From contig NZ_WHNW01000004.1 of assembly GCF_009362845.1 (NCBI RefSeq), positions 149,113 to 213,112 of the forward strand: 64,000 nt of DNA, written 5' to 3'. Below the pieces are notes generated by a model. That model was given only the letters and a program-made list of their open reading frames with translations, had not been told where the DNA came from and did not search any database. The position numbers and the translations under genes are program-made. The DNA is from Ostreibacterium oceani (GTDB taxonomy: Bacteria > Pseudomonadota > Gammaproteobacteria > Cardiobacteriales > Ostreibacteriaceae). Positions 17,678 through 26,612 of the stretch are shown here, piece after piece; the first letter of the stretch is position 1; each line of letters starts with the position of its first letter.

Positions 17678-18664
17678 TTAACGAAATTGATAATGCTTTT
17701 TGAGTAAATCATAGGCGCGGTTAATGTCAACGCTGCGTTGGGTCGCTTCGGTTAATAAATCCGCAGGATAGCCACTGGCAATCAGATTGTCTGGGTGGTG
17801 GCGTTTGATTTGTTCACGGTAGGCACGCTTTATTTGTGTTGGTGTGGCGCTGTCATCTAGCCCCAAAATAGCGAGTGCCAGTTTGAGTCGGCGGGCTTTG
17901 GGGGTGAGTTGCTTGTCGAGGCGGGCTTTTTCGGCTTCAAAGCGGCGTTTGTCACGTTCTCTGCGGTGGGCTTCGGCGCGTTTTTCGGCGGCCGCATTGG
18001 CAGCGGTGAATGCGCCTAGACGAAATTCGTCCAATAAGTGCTGGTACTTGTCTTGAAAACCCAAACGCTGACTGAGTAACTTGAGGATGTGATACTCAGG
18101 GAATTGCGTGTTTTGACTGGCGTAGGCAAACGAGAATTGTGTCTCCAAAAAGGCATCGCAAAGCGCAGGCGTCATTTCGCAGTATTCAATAAAGGTTTCA
18201 ATCGCCGCGTTGGTGTCGAAATCGGCAGCAGCCCCTTCGTGAAAATAGCGCGTGGCGGCATCAATGCGGGGGCGATCAAGCTGTAATCTCGCCATGATGT
18301 CGTCTAGGTGGGCTTGCTCGTGCTGACAGATTTCGCCATCACTGGCGGCGATGTGTCCAGCGAATAAAAACGTGGATTTAAAATAGTAAAAGCCAATATC
18401 TTGTTGGCTATACAGACGGCGTTCGCGTTGGCGTTGGTTGGCTTTGAGCTGGGCTTGTTTTTTTTGTAGTATTGGGCTGTCGCGCTGTGTCTCTAGTTGC
18501 CCAACAATCCAATCACTCAGCCAGTGTGCGCTCGCCCCTAGCCCTAGGCAAAATAACAACCAAAGCCATAACGCACTGCCTGTAAAGGTATTTAGTACGC
18601 TAGGAGAAATCGCCAATGCACAGGCGGTCAGGATAATTAAGCCAGAAAGGGTGGGTTTTAACAT
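17678..18664 (-). CDS. djlA: DjlA-like co-chaperone (membrane-anchored TerB plus J domain)
   Basis: 328 residues. Two hydrophobic N-terminal segments (about residues 8-50) anchor a TerB-like helical domain (about 85-210, with AGHIAASDGEICQHEQAHLDDIM). A charged coiled region (AEKRAEAHRRERDKRRFEAEKA) is followed by a C-terminal J domain (about 258-326) with RHHPDNL containing the HPD motif that stimulates DnaK ATPase. Domain order matches DjlA. It is divergent from the glutamate dehydrogenase gene. Confidence 0.88.
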   Translation of the reverse strand: MLKPTLSGLIILTACALAISPSVLNTFTGSALWLWLLFCLGLGASAHWLSDWIVGQLETQRDSPILQKKQAQLKANQRQRERRLYSQQDIGFYYFKSTFLFAGHIAASDGEICQHEQAHLDDIMARLQLDRPRIDAATRYFHEGAAADFDTNAAIETFIEYCEMTPALCDAFLETQFSFAYASQNTQFPEYHILKLLSQRLGFQDKYQHLLDEFRLGAFTAANAAAEKRAEAHRRERDKRRFEAEKARLDKQLTPKARRLKLALAILGLDDSATPTQIKRAYREQIKRHHPDNLIASGYPADLLTEATQRSVDINRAYDLLKKHYQFR

Positions 18665-18862
18665 CGTTAAGTACTATTTGTTTAGTTAATATTTCCTATC
18701 ATTGTGTTAAAATGCTTAGCGAACGGTTGTGAATTTCGTCAGCCATAAGGCGTAGCGTAATTAGCGGTTGTGTCGTCAGCATATGGCACGGGTTAATTCG
18801 GCTTGCGTTATTTGCTTGCGATGTTGCACGGCTATTATTGATCAGTCAATTCAGGAGTTCGT

Positions 18863-21800
18863 ATGGTCTATCACCTACAAAACGAAATAATCAAGTTAGC
18901 AAAATCCAAATTAACCACGACACAGTTTAACCTAGCAAAACCCTTTTTAGAAAATTATTATGCCCTGACAGGGCGAGAGGACATGGAAAGTTTCTCGGGC
19001 GATACCCTGTTTTCAACCGCGTATGCGCATTTTCAGCTATTAACGACCTTTGATGGCAAATCAGACCAAGTCAGCGTCTATAACCCCAGTAAAAAAACGC
19101 ACGGCTTTGGTGATGATTGCAGTGTGTTGGATGTGGTCGCGAAAGACCGCCGATTTTTGGTCGATTCGATTCAAATGGCGTTTGTACGCCTGAATCTCTC
19201 TATTCAGTTTTTTACCCATCCGATTTATAGCGCCACGTTTGACAGCAAAGGCAAAATTAAAGCGCTCGATTGTGCAGAGGAAAGCCACGAAGGCAATATT
19301 TCGGTAATCCACGTCGAGTTTGAGCGATTGCCCAAGGCCAAACTCAGTCTCATCAAAGCAGAAATCGAAAAAGTCCTCGCCAATATCACCGCCGCGACCG
19401 AAGACTGGCAAGCCATGTCAACGCGTGTCGATGAAGTGGTCAAAGCCATCCAGCGTTCGCGCAATCTACCGCAAACGGCTGAGACAATTATCGAAACGAC
19501 TAAGTTTTTGGAATGGCTTAACGCGGGGCACTTTACCTTTTTGGGGTATCGCCAATACACACTAAAAAACCATGAAATGTACACGGTGGCGGACTCTGGG
19601 CTAGGTGTGCTACGAGATGACGGCAAGGGTGAGCTATCGCAAAGCTTTAGCAAGCTGCCTGCAAAACTCAAAGAACGCGCCCTCGCGCCTGAGCTGATGC
19701 TATTTTCAAAGTCCAACAATCTATCAACGATACACCGCCCTGCATACATGGATTTTATCGGCATTAAGCAGTTTGATGATGAAGGGAGCGTCACTGGCGA
19801 GCACCGTTTTTTGGGATTACTAACCGAAGAAGCGTATCGTTATGCACCGCATGATATCCCGCTGTTAGCGCACAAGGTCGATAATATTTTGGCATCAACC
19901 CACTTGCCGACCAACTCGCATGCGGCAAAATCGATTCTAAATATTATTTCGCAATTACCGCGCGACGAGTTATTTCAAGCCAGCAATGAGCAAGTCCTCA
20001 AAATGGCACTGGGGATTTTCCATCTGCGAGAGCGCGCCGCACTGCGGTTTTTCTCGCGGATTGATACCTTTGAAACGTATGTAGCGTGCTTTGTTTATCT
20101 GCCACGCGAGCGGTTTAATACGCGGTTGCGCCGCCGCATTCAGCAGTATTTAGTCGAGAAAATGAATGGCTCGGCATCTGAATTTAGCGTGCATTTTGGA
20201 GAAATGTTGCACGTACGTTTGCAAATTTTGGTACGTACCCAGCCAGGTAAAATTGCTAAGTTTGACGAAAAAGCGATTGAAGCGGATTTAACGGCCATGA
20301 TGCTGAATTGGTCTGATCAGGTGCAACAATTACTGCAAACGCAACGAGGACAATCCGAAGGGAATTTGTTATTTAAACAGTTTGAAAAAATCACCCCGGT
20401 GGCTTACCAAGAAAGCGTCATACCAACGATTGCGGCACAAGATTTGCAATCGTTGAGTGAGCTGGATGACCATCAGCCCATTAAAGTCAATTTATATCGC
20501 GAAGTCGATGATAGCGATAACACCATGCGTTTAAAATTGTACGGGCGTGGTGAAAAAGCCAACTTATCCGATATTATGCCAATATTAGAGAATTTTGGCT
20601 TTATCGTGAATTCAGCCACCCCGTATCAGTTTAGTGCCGAAGGCGAAAGCGCCTTTTGGTTGGTTGATTTCTTGTTATTCTTGCCCGTTGCTAGCCGTGT
20701 TGATTTAGCGACGCTGCGACCGCATTTTGTCGAGGCCTTTACCAATACATGGTATGGCACCGATGATTCTGATGGGTTTGACCAGTTGGTGGTTTCATAT
20801 GGTTTGCCCGCGCGCGATGTGGCCTTGCTACGCGCGGTTTCTAAATACGCGATACAGGCCAAAGCGCCATTCTCGCATGGCTATATGCAGCAGGCATTGA
20901 ATAATAATGCCGATATTGCCGTACTGTTGGCGGCATTGTTCCACGCGCGTATGGGGCTGACTGTCAAAGCCCGTGATAAAAAAGTGAGCGCAATTTTAGC
21001 GGATATCGACACACGACTGGCAACCGTTGAAAGTCTAGATGAAGACCGTATTATTCGTTGGTATATTAATATTATCAATGCGATGCTGCGAACGAATTTC
21101 TATCAGGCAGACGCAAATGGTCAGCCCAAGGAGTATATTTCGTTTAAGCTCGAATCGGCAAAAATCCCTGATTTGCCGTTGCCTAGACCGCTGTATGAGA
21201 TTTTTGTCTATTCAACACGTGTCGAGGCAATTCACCTGCGCGGCGGTAAAGTTGCGCGGGGTGGGTTGCGCTGGTCAGATCGATTTGAGGATTTCCGCAC
21301 CGAAGTGTTGGGGTTGGTCAAAGCCCAAATCGTGAAAAACGCCGTTATTGTCCCCGTCGGCTCTAAAGGCGGGTTTATTGTTAAAAAACCTGATAATAGC
21401 AGCCGTGAGGCCTATGTCGAAGAGGGGATTCGTTGTTATAAAACCTTTATGTGTGGGTTGTTGGATATTACCGATAATATTGTTGCTGGCAAAGTTGTGC
21501 CACCCAAGGATGTCTATCGCCACGATGAAGACGACCCGTATTTGGTCGTTGCCGCCGATAAAGGAACCGCCACGTTTTCGGATATCGCCAACGGTGTGGC
21601 AGCATCATACGGATTTTGGTTGGGCGATGCATTTGCCTCGGGTGGCTCGGTCGGATATGACCACAAAGCCATGGGCATTACCGCTCGCGGGGCGTGGGAA
21701 TCGGTCAAGCGTCATTTCCGCCACCTAGGTAAAGACACGCAAAAAGAAACCTTTACTGTGGTTGGTATCGGCGATATGAGCGGTGATGTTTTTGGTAACG

Positions 21801-23632
21801 GCATGTTGTTGTCCGATAAAATTCAATTGCTTGCTGCGTTTAACCATTTACATATTTTTATTGATCCAACGCCAGACGCCAAAAAATCCTTTGCAGAACG
21901 CCAGCGATTATTTGAATTACCACGCTCGTCTTGGGCAGACTATAATCAAAAGCTGATTTCAGCGGGTGGCGGGATTTTTTCGCGTAGCGATAAATCAATT
22001 ACCATTACGCCGCAAATGCAAAAAGCCTTTGATATCAAAGAAAGTGCGTTGCCGCCCAATCAACTCATTAACCGATTGCTCAAAGCACCAGTTGATTTGC
22101 TTTGGAATGGTGGGATTGGTACTTATGTCAAGGCGGCTTCAGAGACGCACGCACAAGTCGGCGACAAAGCCAACGATGTCCTACGAATTAACGGCGAAGA
22201 ATTACGCTGCAAGGTCATTGGTGAGGGCGGTAATCTCGGGTTTACTCAGTTAGGTCGGGTTGAATTTGCCAAAAATGGTGGGTTTGTTCTGACCGATGCG
22301 ATTGATAATTCAGCTGGTGTGACGTGTTCAGATCACGAAGTGAATATCAAAATCTTGCTTAACCAAGCGGTCGAGGCAGGGGATTTGACGGTTGCTGCGC
22401 GTAATCAGTTATTGGAAAAAATGACCGATGAGGTAGCACAGTTAGTATTACGTCAAAACTATCAACAGCCGCAGGCAATCAGTATCGGTGTCTCAAACAA
22501 AAGCCTTTTCCTAGACCATACGCGGATTTTAAAGCACCTAGAAAAAACAGGGCGGCTAGATCGGGCGTTAGAGTTTTTGCCTGATGACGCAGAAATCGAG
22601 CGGCGGTTAGCCAGTGGTGAGGGGTTGTACGGGCCTGAATTGGCAGTGTTGTTGGCTTATTCAAAAATCCAACTGTTTGACGAGCTATTGGATTCTGATT
22701 TGCCTGATGCCAAGTTCTTCCAAGCGGATTTAAGCCGATATTTCCCGACGCCCTTGCGTAAGAAATACGCCAAATTGATGCAAACCCATCCGTTGCGACG
22801 CGAGATTATTGCCACGTTTTTGACCAATAGTATCCTAAATCATATGGGGTCGGTGTTTATCCAGCGAACCAAAGAAGAAAGCGGTCAATCGGCTAAGCAA
22901 ATCGTGCTTGCTTATTGTGCTGCACGTAACATTTTTGGCGCACGTGAGCTGTGGGATAGCATTGATGCCTTGGACAATGTGGTCTCGGCTGATTTGCAAA
23001 ATGACTTGCATCTGCGGGTTCGTAAAGCGCTGGAGTTAGGCTCTAATTGGTTGTTAATTAATCGACGAGATGCCATTGACATTGAGAAACTGGAAAAATC
23101 ATTTGAGGATTTCGATAAAATCGCCGTACAGTTGGCGAAAATCCTACCCAAATCTACCGCCAAAATAGCCGAAGATGAAGTCAAGTCGTTGGTCAAGCAA
23201 GGTGTACCCAAAGCTTTGGCCGTCAAAATGGCGTACCTGTTATTCTCGGTGAGTGTGCTCGATATTATCGATTTAGCGACGAAGACCAACATGCCAGTCA
23301 ACCATGTGGCGAGTGTGTTCTTTGGCCTTGCCGAGACCTTGCATATTTATTGGTTACGCCAATCGGTGGCAGGGCTTTACAATAATGATTACTGGCGTCG
23401 AAGAGCCTGTAACTCATTGATGCAAAATATTGTCAATAATTGGGTGAGTATCACTGAGCATGCCGTTAAACTCGACAAAAATGCAGATAAAGCCGTCATT
23501 AAATGGCAGGAAAATACCGAAAATGTCCATGCCAGTTATCAGGCGATTTTAACAGAAATCAGTAAGTCAGAAGCCGATGTTGCCCGCTTATCGGTTGCCG
23601 TGGGTGAGCTGAGTGCTTTGGCAAGAGGCTGA
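18863..23632 (+). CDS. gdhB: NAD-specific glutamate dehydrogenase, large (180 kDa) class
   Basis: 1589 residues, the normal size for the large bacterial NAD-GDH family, which deaminates glutamate to 2-oxoglutarate. The N-terminal third holds regulatory ACT-like regions. The catalytic core (about residues 700-1180) shows KVARGGLRWSDRFEDFRTEVLGLV, VPVGSKGGFIVKK (catalytic Lys region), and the dinucleotide-binding part TFTVVGIGDMSGDVFGNGMLL and KVIGEGGNLGFTQLGR. AGGAG lies 7 bases before the ATG. It is single, not in an operon, and ends in degenerate repeats followed by a terminator. Confidence 0.95.
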   Translation: MVYHLQNEIIKLAKSKLTTTQFNLAKPFLENYYALTGREDMESFSGDTLFSTAYAHFQLLTTFDGKSDQVSVYNPSKKTHGFGDDCSVLDVVAKDRRFLVDSIQMAFVRLNLSIQFFTHPIYSATFDSKGKIKALDCAEESHEGNISVIHVEFERLPKAKLSLIKAEIEKVLANITAATEDWQAMSTRVDEVVKAIQRSRNLPQTAETIIETTKFLEWLNAGHFTFLGYRQYTLKNHEMYTVADSGLGVLRDDGKGELSQSFSKLPAKLKERALAPELMLFSKSNNLSTIHRPAYMDFIGIKQFDDEGSVTGEHRFLGLLTEEAYRYAPHDIPLLAHKVDNILASTHLPTNSHAAKSILNIISQLPRDELFQASNEQVLKMALGIFHLRERAALRFFSRIDTFETYVACFVYLPRERFNTRLRRRIQQYLVEKMNGSASEFSVHFGEMLHVRLQILVRTQPGKIAKFDEKAIEADLTAMMLNWSDQVQQLLQTQRGQSEGNLLFKQFEKITPVAYQESVIPTIAAQDLQSLSELDDHQPIKVNLYREVDDSDNTMRLKLYGRGEKANLSDIMPILENFGFIVNSATPYQFSAEGESAFWLVDFLLFLPVASRVDLATLRPHFVEAFTNTWYGTDDSDGFDQLVVSYGLPARDVALLRAVSKYAIQAKAPFSHGYMQQALNNNADIAVLLAALFHARMGLTVKARDKKVSAILADIDTRLATVESLDEDRIIRWYINIINAMLRTNFYQADANGQPKEYISFKLESAKIPDLPLPRPLYEIFVYSTRVEAIHLRGGKVARGGLRWSDRFEDFRTEVLGLVKAQIVKNAVIVPVGSKGGFIVKKPDNSSREAYVEEGIRCYKTFMCGLLDITDNIVAGKVVPPKDVYRHDEDDPYLVVAADKGTATFSDIANGVAASYGFWLGDAFASGGSVGYDHKAMGITARGAWESVKRHFRHLGKDTQKETFTVVGIGDMSGDVFGNGMLLSDKIQLLAAFNHLHIFIDPTPDAKKSFAERQRLFELPRSSWADYNQKLISAGGGIFSRSDKSITITPQMQKAFDIKESALPPNQLINRLLKAPVDLLWNGGIGTYVKAASETHAQVGDKANDVLRINGEELRCKVIGEGGNLGFTQLGRVEFAKNGGFVLTDAIDNSAGVTCSDHEVNIKILLNQAVEAGDLTVAARNQLLEKMTDEVAQLVLRQNYQQPQAISIGVSNKSLFLDHTRILKHLEKTGRLDRALEFLPDDAEIERRLASGEGLYGPELAVLLAYSKIQLFDELLDSDLPDAKFFQADLSRYFPTPLRKKYAKLMQTHPLRREIIATFLTNSILNHMGSVFIQRTKEESGQSAKQIVLAYCAARNIFGARELWDSIDALDNVVSADLQNDLHLRVRKALELGSNWLLINRRDAIDIEKLEKSFEDFDKIAVQLAKILPKSTAKIAEDEVKSLVKQGVPKALAVKMAYLLFSVSVLDIIDLATKTNMPVNHVASVFFGLAETLHIYWLRQSVAGLYNNDYWRRRACNSLMQNIVNNWVSITEHAVKLDKNADKAVIKWQENTENVHASYQAILTEISKSEADVARLSVAVGELSALARG

Positions 23633-23765
23633 TTTAAAAATTGACTGAGAAAGCTGACCGAGAAAGCTGGCTGAGAAAACTGACCGAGAGGCAGTCAATA
23701 AAGCAAACTGCAATAGGGTAAGCGGTAAGAAAACCACGCGTTAATAGGCGCGTGTAGTGACAAAG

Positions 23766-23800
23766 AAACAGGCGTGCCAACAAGGGCGCGCCTGTTTTTT
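23766..23800 (+). terminator. Terminator after NAD-GDH (possibly bidirectional)
   Basis: AAACAGGCGTGCC / GGCGCGCCTGTTT (one G-T pair, 6-base loop) followed by TTT on the plus strand. The reverse strand also has a short T-rich end, so it may serve the convergent glmU as well. Confidence 0.85.
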
Positions 23801-23834
23801 ATTGCGTGGTATTTGTTAGTGCTTCTTTATTTAT

Positions 23835-23886
23835 TGTTTTTGTAGGTTGTTTTTGTAGGTTGTTTTTGTAGGTTGTTTCTGTGGGT
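23835..23886. repeat. Tandem repeat 4 x 13 bp at the glmU stop codon
   Basis: Units of GTTTTTGTAGGTT; three are perfect and the last is degenerate, abutting the glmU stop. A further weak match lies inside the last glmU codons. Confidence 0.92.
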
Positions 23887-25280
23887 TATTTATTTGGGGG
23901 TTGCTTCTGTGGGCGTTGCCAATTCTCGATATTGCGTTGTTTGCTGCGCGCGATGGCGAGATTTTCACTGGCGACGGGCTTGCTAATTGTCGAGCCTGCG
24001 CCAATCGTGGCACCGTGTGCAATATGGATGGGGGCGACTAAGGCGGTATTTGAACCAACAAAAACATTGTCTTCGATTGTTGTCAGGTGTTTATTTGCGC
24101 CATCGTAGTTACAGGTAATAGCCCCTGCGCCAATGTTGACATTGTCGCCGATAACGGCATCGCCAACATAGCTTAGGTGATTGATTTTGCTGTCTATACC
24201 AACGGTGGTGTTTTTAAGTTCGACAAAGTTGCCTATTTTGGTGGCATCGGCTAAGCGGGTGTTGGGACGAATTCGCGCAAAAGGACCGATTTGCGCCGCT
24301 GCCCCGATGGTGGCGTCTTCGATAATGGTGTTGGGTAAAATAACCGTGCCTGCGCCAATGTGACTGTTTTTGATGATGCAATTGGCACCGATGGTGACGT
24401 TATCTGCCAAATGGACATTGCCAATCAATAGACAATTAATGTCAATGCTGACATCTTGCCCGTGGGTGAGTTGTCCACGCATGTCAAAGCGATTCGGGTC
24501 GAACAGGGTGACACCGTTGTCGAGTAAGCTATCGGCTTGACGGCGTTGATAAATACGCTCCAATGTTGCCAACTGTTTTTTGTTATTGCAGCCCATGATT
24601 TGCTGGCTATCGGCTAGGCGGTAGGATTTGACGGGGTATCCATGCTGCGCTGCGAGCGCGACCACATCGGTGAGGTAGTATTCGTGTTGTTGGTTGTCGT
24701 TGGTGATTAACGGCAGTAGTGTTTTTAGCAGATCACCACGAATGGCAAAGCAGCCGCTGTTGATTTCTTGAATGGTTTTTTCAGTGGCGCTGGCTTCTTT
24801 TTCTTCAACAATGCGAGTGACATGTCCGTTAGTATCGCAAATAATACGGCCATAACCTGTGGGGTTGCCAAGATTAACGGTCAATACAGCAATACCACTG
24901 TCTTGGCTAGTTTTTGCCAGCGCAGTTAGTGTCTGCGGTTGAATGAGCGGCGCATCACCGACTAAAATTAGGTAAGTCGTTTCATCAGCGATATGCGGCA
25001 AGGCCTGCAAAACGGCGTGTCCTGTGCCTAATTGTTGCGCTTGTGTAATCCAAGTAATGTCAACGTGGGCAAAAGCAGATTGGATGCGCTCGCGTTCGTG
25101 TCCGCACACGACAATAGGCGGCTGTGCGGCTGGCTGTTCGGCTGGCTGTGTCGTTAGCTTTGTCGCTGTGGCCAACAGGTGTGCCAGCATAGGTTGACCG
25201 CCGATGGGGTGCAAGACTTTGGGTAATGCAGAATGCATACGCGTGCCTTTGCCAGCTGCGAGAATAATAACGCCTAACAT
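23886..25280 (-). CDS. glmU: Bifunctional UDP-GlcNAc pyrophosphorylase / GlcN-1-P acetyltransferase
   Basis: 464 residues. The N-terminal uridyltransferase begins LGVIILAAGKGTRMHSALPKVLHPIGG, the nucleotide-sugar pyrophosphorylase signature, with ITQAQQLGTGHAVLQAL and LVGDAPLI following. From about residue 240 comes a left-handed beta-helix of hexapeptide repeats (acetyltransferase) ending with NHLSYVGDAVIGDNVNIGAG and NVFVGSNTALVAP. It makes UDP-GlcNAc for peptidoglycan and LPS. The start was chosen at the ATG preceded by AAGGAG (6-base spacing) rather than an ATG 18 bases upstream. The Q/A-rich PAEQPAAQP stretch near residue 50 looks like a small in-frame duplication. Confidence 0.97.
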   Translation of the reverse strand: MLGVIILAAGKGTRMHSALPKVLHPIGGQPMLAHLLATATKLTTQPAEQPAAQPPIVVCGHERERIQSAFAHVDITWITQAQQLGTGHAVLQALPHIADETTYLILVGDAPLIQPQTLTALAKTSQDSGIAVLTVNLGNPTGYGRIICDTNGHVTRIVEEKEASATEKTIQEINSGCFAIRGDLLKTLLPLITNDNQQHEYYLTDVVALAAQHGYPVKSYRLADSQQIMGCNNKKQLATLERIYQRRQADSLLDNGVTLFDPNRFDMRGQLTHGQDVSIDINCLLIGNVHLADNVTIGANCIIKNSHIGAGTVILPNTIIEDATIGAAAQIGPFARIRPNTRLADATKIGNFVELKNTTVGIDSKINHLSYVGDAVIGDNVNIGAGAITCNYDGANKHLTTIEDNVFVGSNTALVAPIHIAHGATIGAGSTISKPVASENLAIARSKQRNIENWQRPQKQPPNK

Positions 25281-25422
25281 AAGCGGCTCCTTTGTCATTT
25301 TTGGTTGCGCTCAATTATAACGCATAAACCCATTCATAGGCATGGATTTAAGAGAAAAAAAAGCGTATCATAAGGGTTCAAAACAGAGAATCATTTATTC
25401 ATAAAAATTAAAGAGGAGCGCC

Positions 25423-25797
25423 ATGTCTTATCCGGCATTGAAGAATTTAGGGGTTAACCGTCCCCACGAAATTAGTAGTTATACCTTGTATTCCAATAAC
25501 GAAGTCGACACGCTTCGCATACGCTATACCCGCCAAAAAGGGTCGCTGTTGCCCACGGTGAAAAAGTTTAACTTCCCTAGACGACCATTGCCTGGTGTGC
25601 AGCTTAACCCCGGGGCAACGAATTTGACTGAAATTTCGCCTGCGTTAGAGGATGCATTGGCTGAATTGACTAAATTACTACAAAAAAACAAATCAGAGCA
25701 AAACAAAAAAGCCGAATTGATTCAAGAGTTAACTGAGTTTGAGGCCTATGTTGCTGACAGAATCTCAGAATTAAAAGCGGAAATCGAGCAACTATAA
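25423..25797 (+). CDS. yaeH: UPF0325/DUF3461 family protein (YaeH-like)
   Basis: 124 residues, similar in length and pattern to E. coli YaeH: YPALKNLGVNRPHEISSYTLYSN, then TLRIRYTRQKGS, KKFNFPR, the conserved EISPALEDALAEL and a C-terminal coiled coil. Function of the family is unknown. GAGGAG lies a few bases before the ATG. Divergent from glmU. Confidence 0.85.
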   Translation: MSYPALKNLGVNRPHEISSYTLYSNNEVDTLRIRYTRQKGSLLPTVKKFNFPRRPLPGVQLNPGATNLTEISPALEDALAELTKLLQKNKSEQNKKAELIQELTEFEAYVADRISELKAEIEQL

Positions 25798-25844
25798 CCA
25801 CATGAACATGAAATATCTCAATCGATGGTTGAGTCAAAATAGGT

Positions 25845-25870
25845 GTGCAAATAATGAGTGCAAATAATGA
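25845..25870. repeat. 13-bp duplication over the DUF4870 gene start
   Basis: GTGCAAATAATGA occurs twice in tandem; the second copy contains both candidate start codons of the next gene (GTG and, 9 bases later, ATG). Confidence 0.9.
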
Positions 25871-26301
25871 GTGAAGATAATCAAAGCAATGAGCAGCGTG
25901 TCGATGACCTGTACCAGTCGCCTAAGGCGCCCATAACGCCTAAGCAGACCACCATGCTAGATGAAAATATGGCACACCCGAATTCAGGGACAGCGAATGC
26001 GATTTATATTCTGTATTTGGTGAATATTGTGGTGCCGTTTCTCGGTATTATTGGTGTCATAATGGCCTATGTTAAACAGTCAGAAAGTCCAGCATGGCTG
26101 CAGACGCATTTTCGATTTCAAATCCGTACATTTTGGATTGGCATACTGTATGTGGTGATCGGTATTATAACCCTTGCAATTATTATTGGGTTTTTTATTC
26201 TACTGTTTACTACCGTTTGGTACATTATTCGCTGTGCTAAGGGGATGAACGCGTTGTCTAACCGACAGCCGATAGAAAACCCCGCCAGTTGGCTGTTTTA
26301 A
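25867..26301 (+). CDS. DUF4870-type small membrane protein
   Basis: 144 residues: a polar N-terminus of about 45 residues, then hydrophobic segments NAIYILYLVNIVVPFLGIIG, FWIGILYVVIGIITLAII and a following helix, and the tail IRCAKGMNALSNRQPIENPASW, which matches the DUF4870/YneM-type consensus ending. Function unknown. A GTG 9 bases upstream is an alternative start; neither has a strong ribosome site, and the start region lies in a 13-bp duplication. Confidence 0.75.
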   Translation: MSEDNQSNEQRVDDLYQSPKAPITPKQTTMLDENMAHPNSGTANAIYILYLVNIVVPFLGIIGVIMAYVKQSESPAWLQTHFRFQIRTFWIGILYVVIGIITLAIIIGFFILLFTTVWYIIRCAKGMNALSNRQPIENPASWLF

Positions 26302-26612
26302 CGGACGCAAATTCCTGCGTGGACGACGCGAAAATCAGTCGATAAAGCGTAACGAAAAAGGTTGACTAAAGCAGGTTAGCTAAAGATGTCACAGTGGTAG
26401 CGCGGTAGTAGTAGCGCGGTAGTATTATCGCGGTGAATTGATTATGATGGGATGGCGTAAGGTGACATAGCCTAACATCATGATTGCCTAATTTTTACGT
26501 AATGGATTATAACGTAATGAATGTTGGCGTAATGAATGTTAGCGTGATGAGTTTTAGCGTGATGAGTTTTAGCGTGATGAAAGGTAAGTTGATCAGTTAA
26601 TTGGAGGCAACG
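26302..26612. other. Repeat-rich intergenic region upstream of the DUF349 gene
   Basis: No gene. Short direct repeats run through it (GGTAGCGCGGTAGTAGTAGCG-like at about 26395-26425) and end in a 15-bp array listed separately. Any promoter for the next gene would lie within or beside these repeats. Confidence 0.6.
26501..26575. repeat. Degenerate tandem repeat 5 x 15 bp
   Basis: Units drift from AATGGATTATAACGT through AATGAATGTTAGCGT to GATGAGTTTTAGCGT (the last two identical). The array ends about 37 bases before the next start codon. Confidence 0.88.
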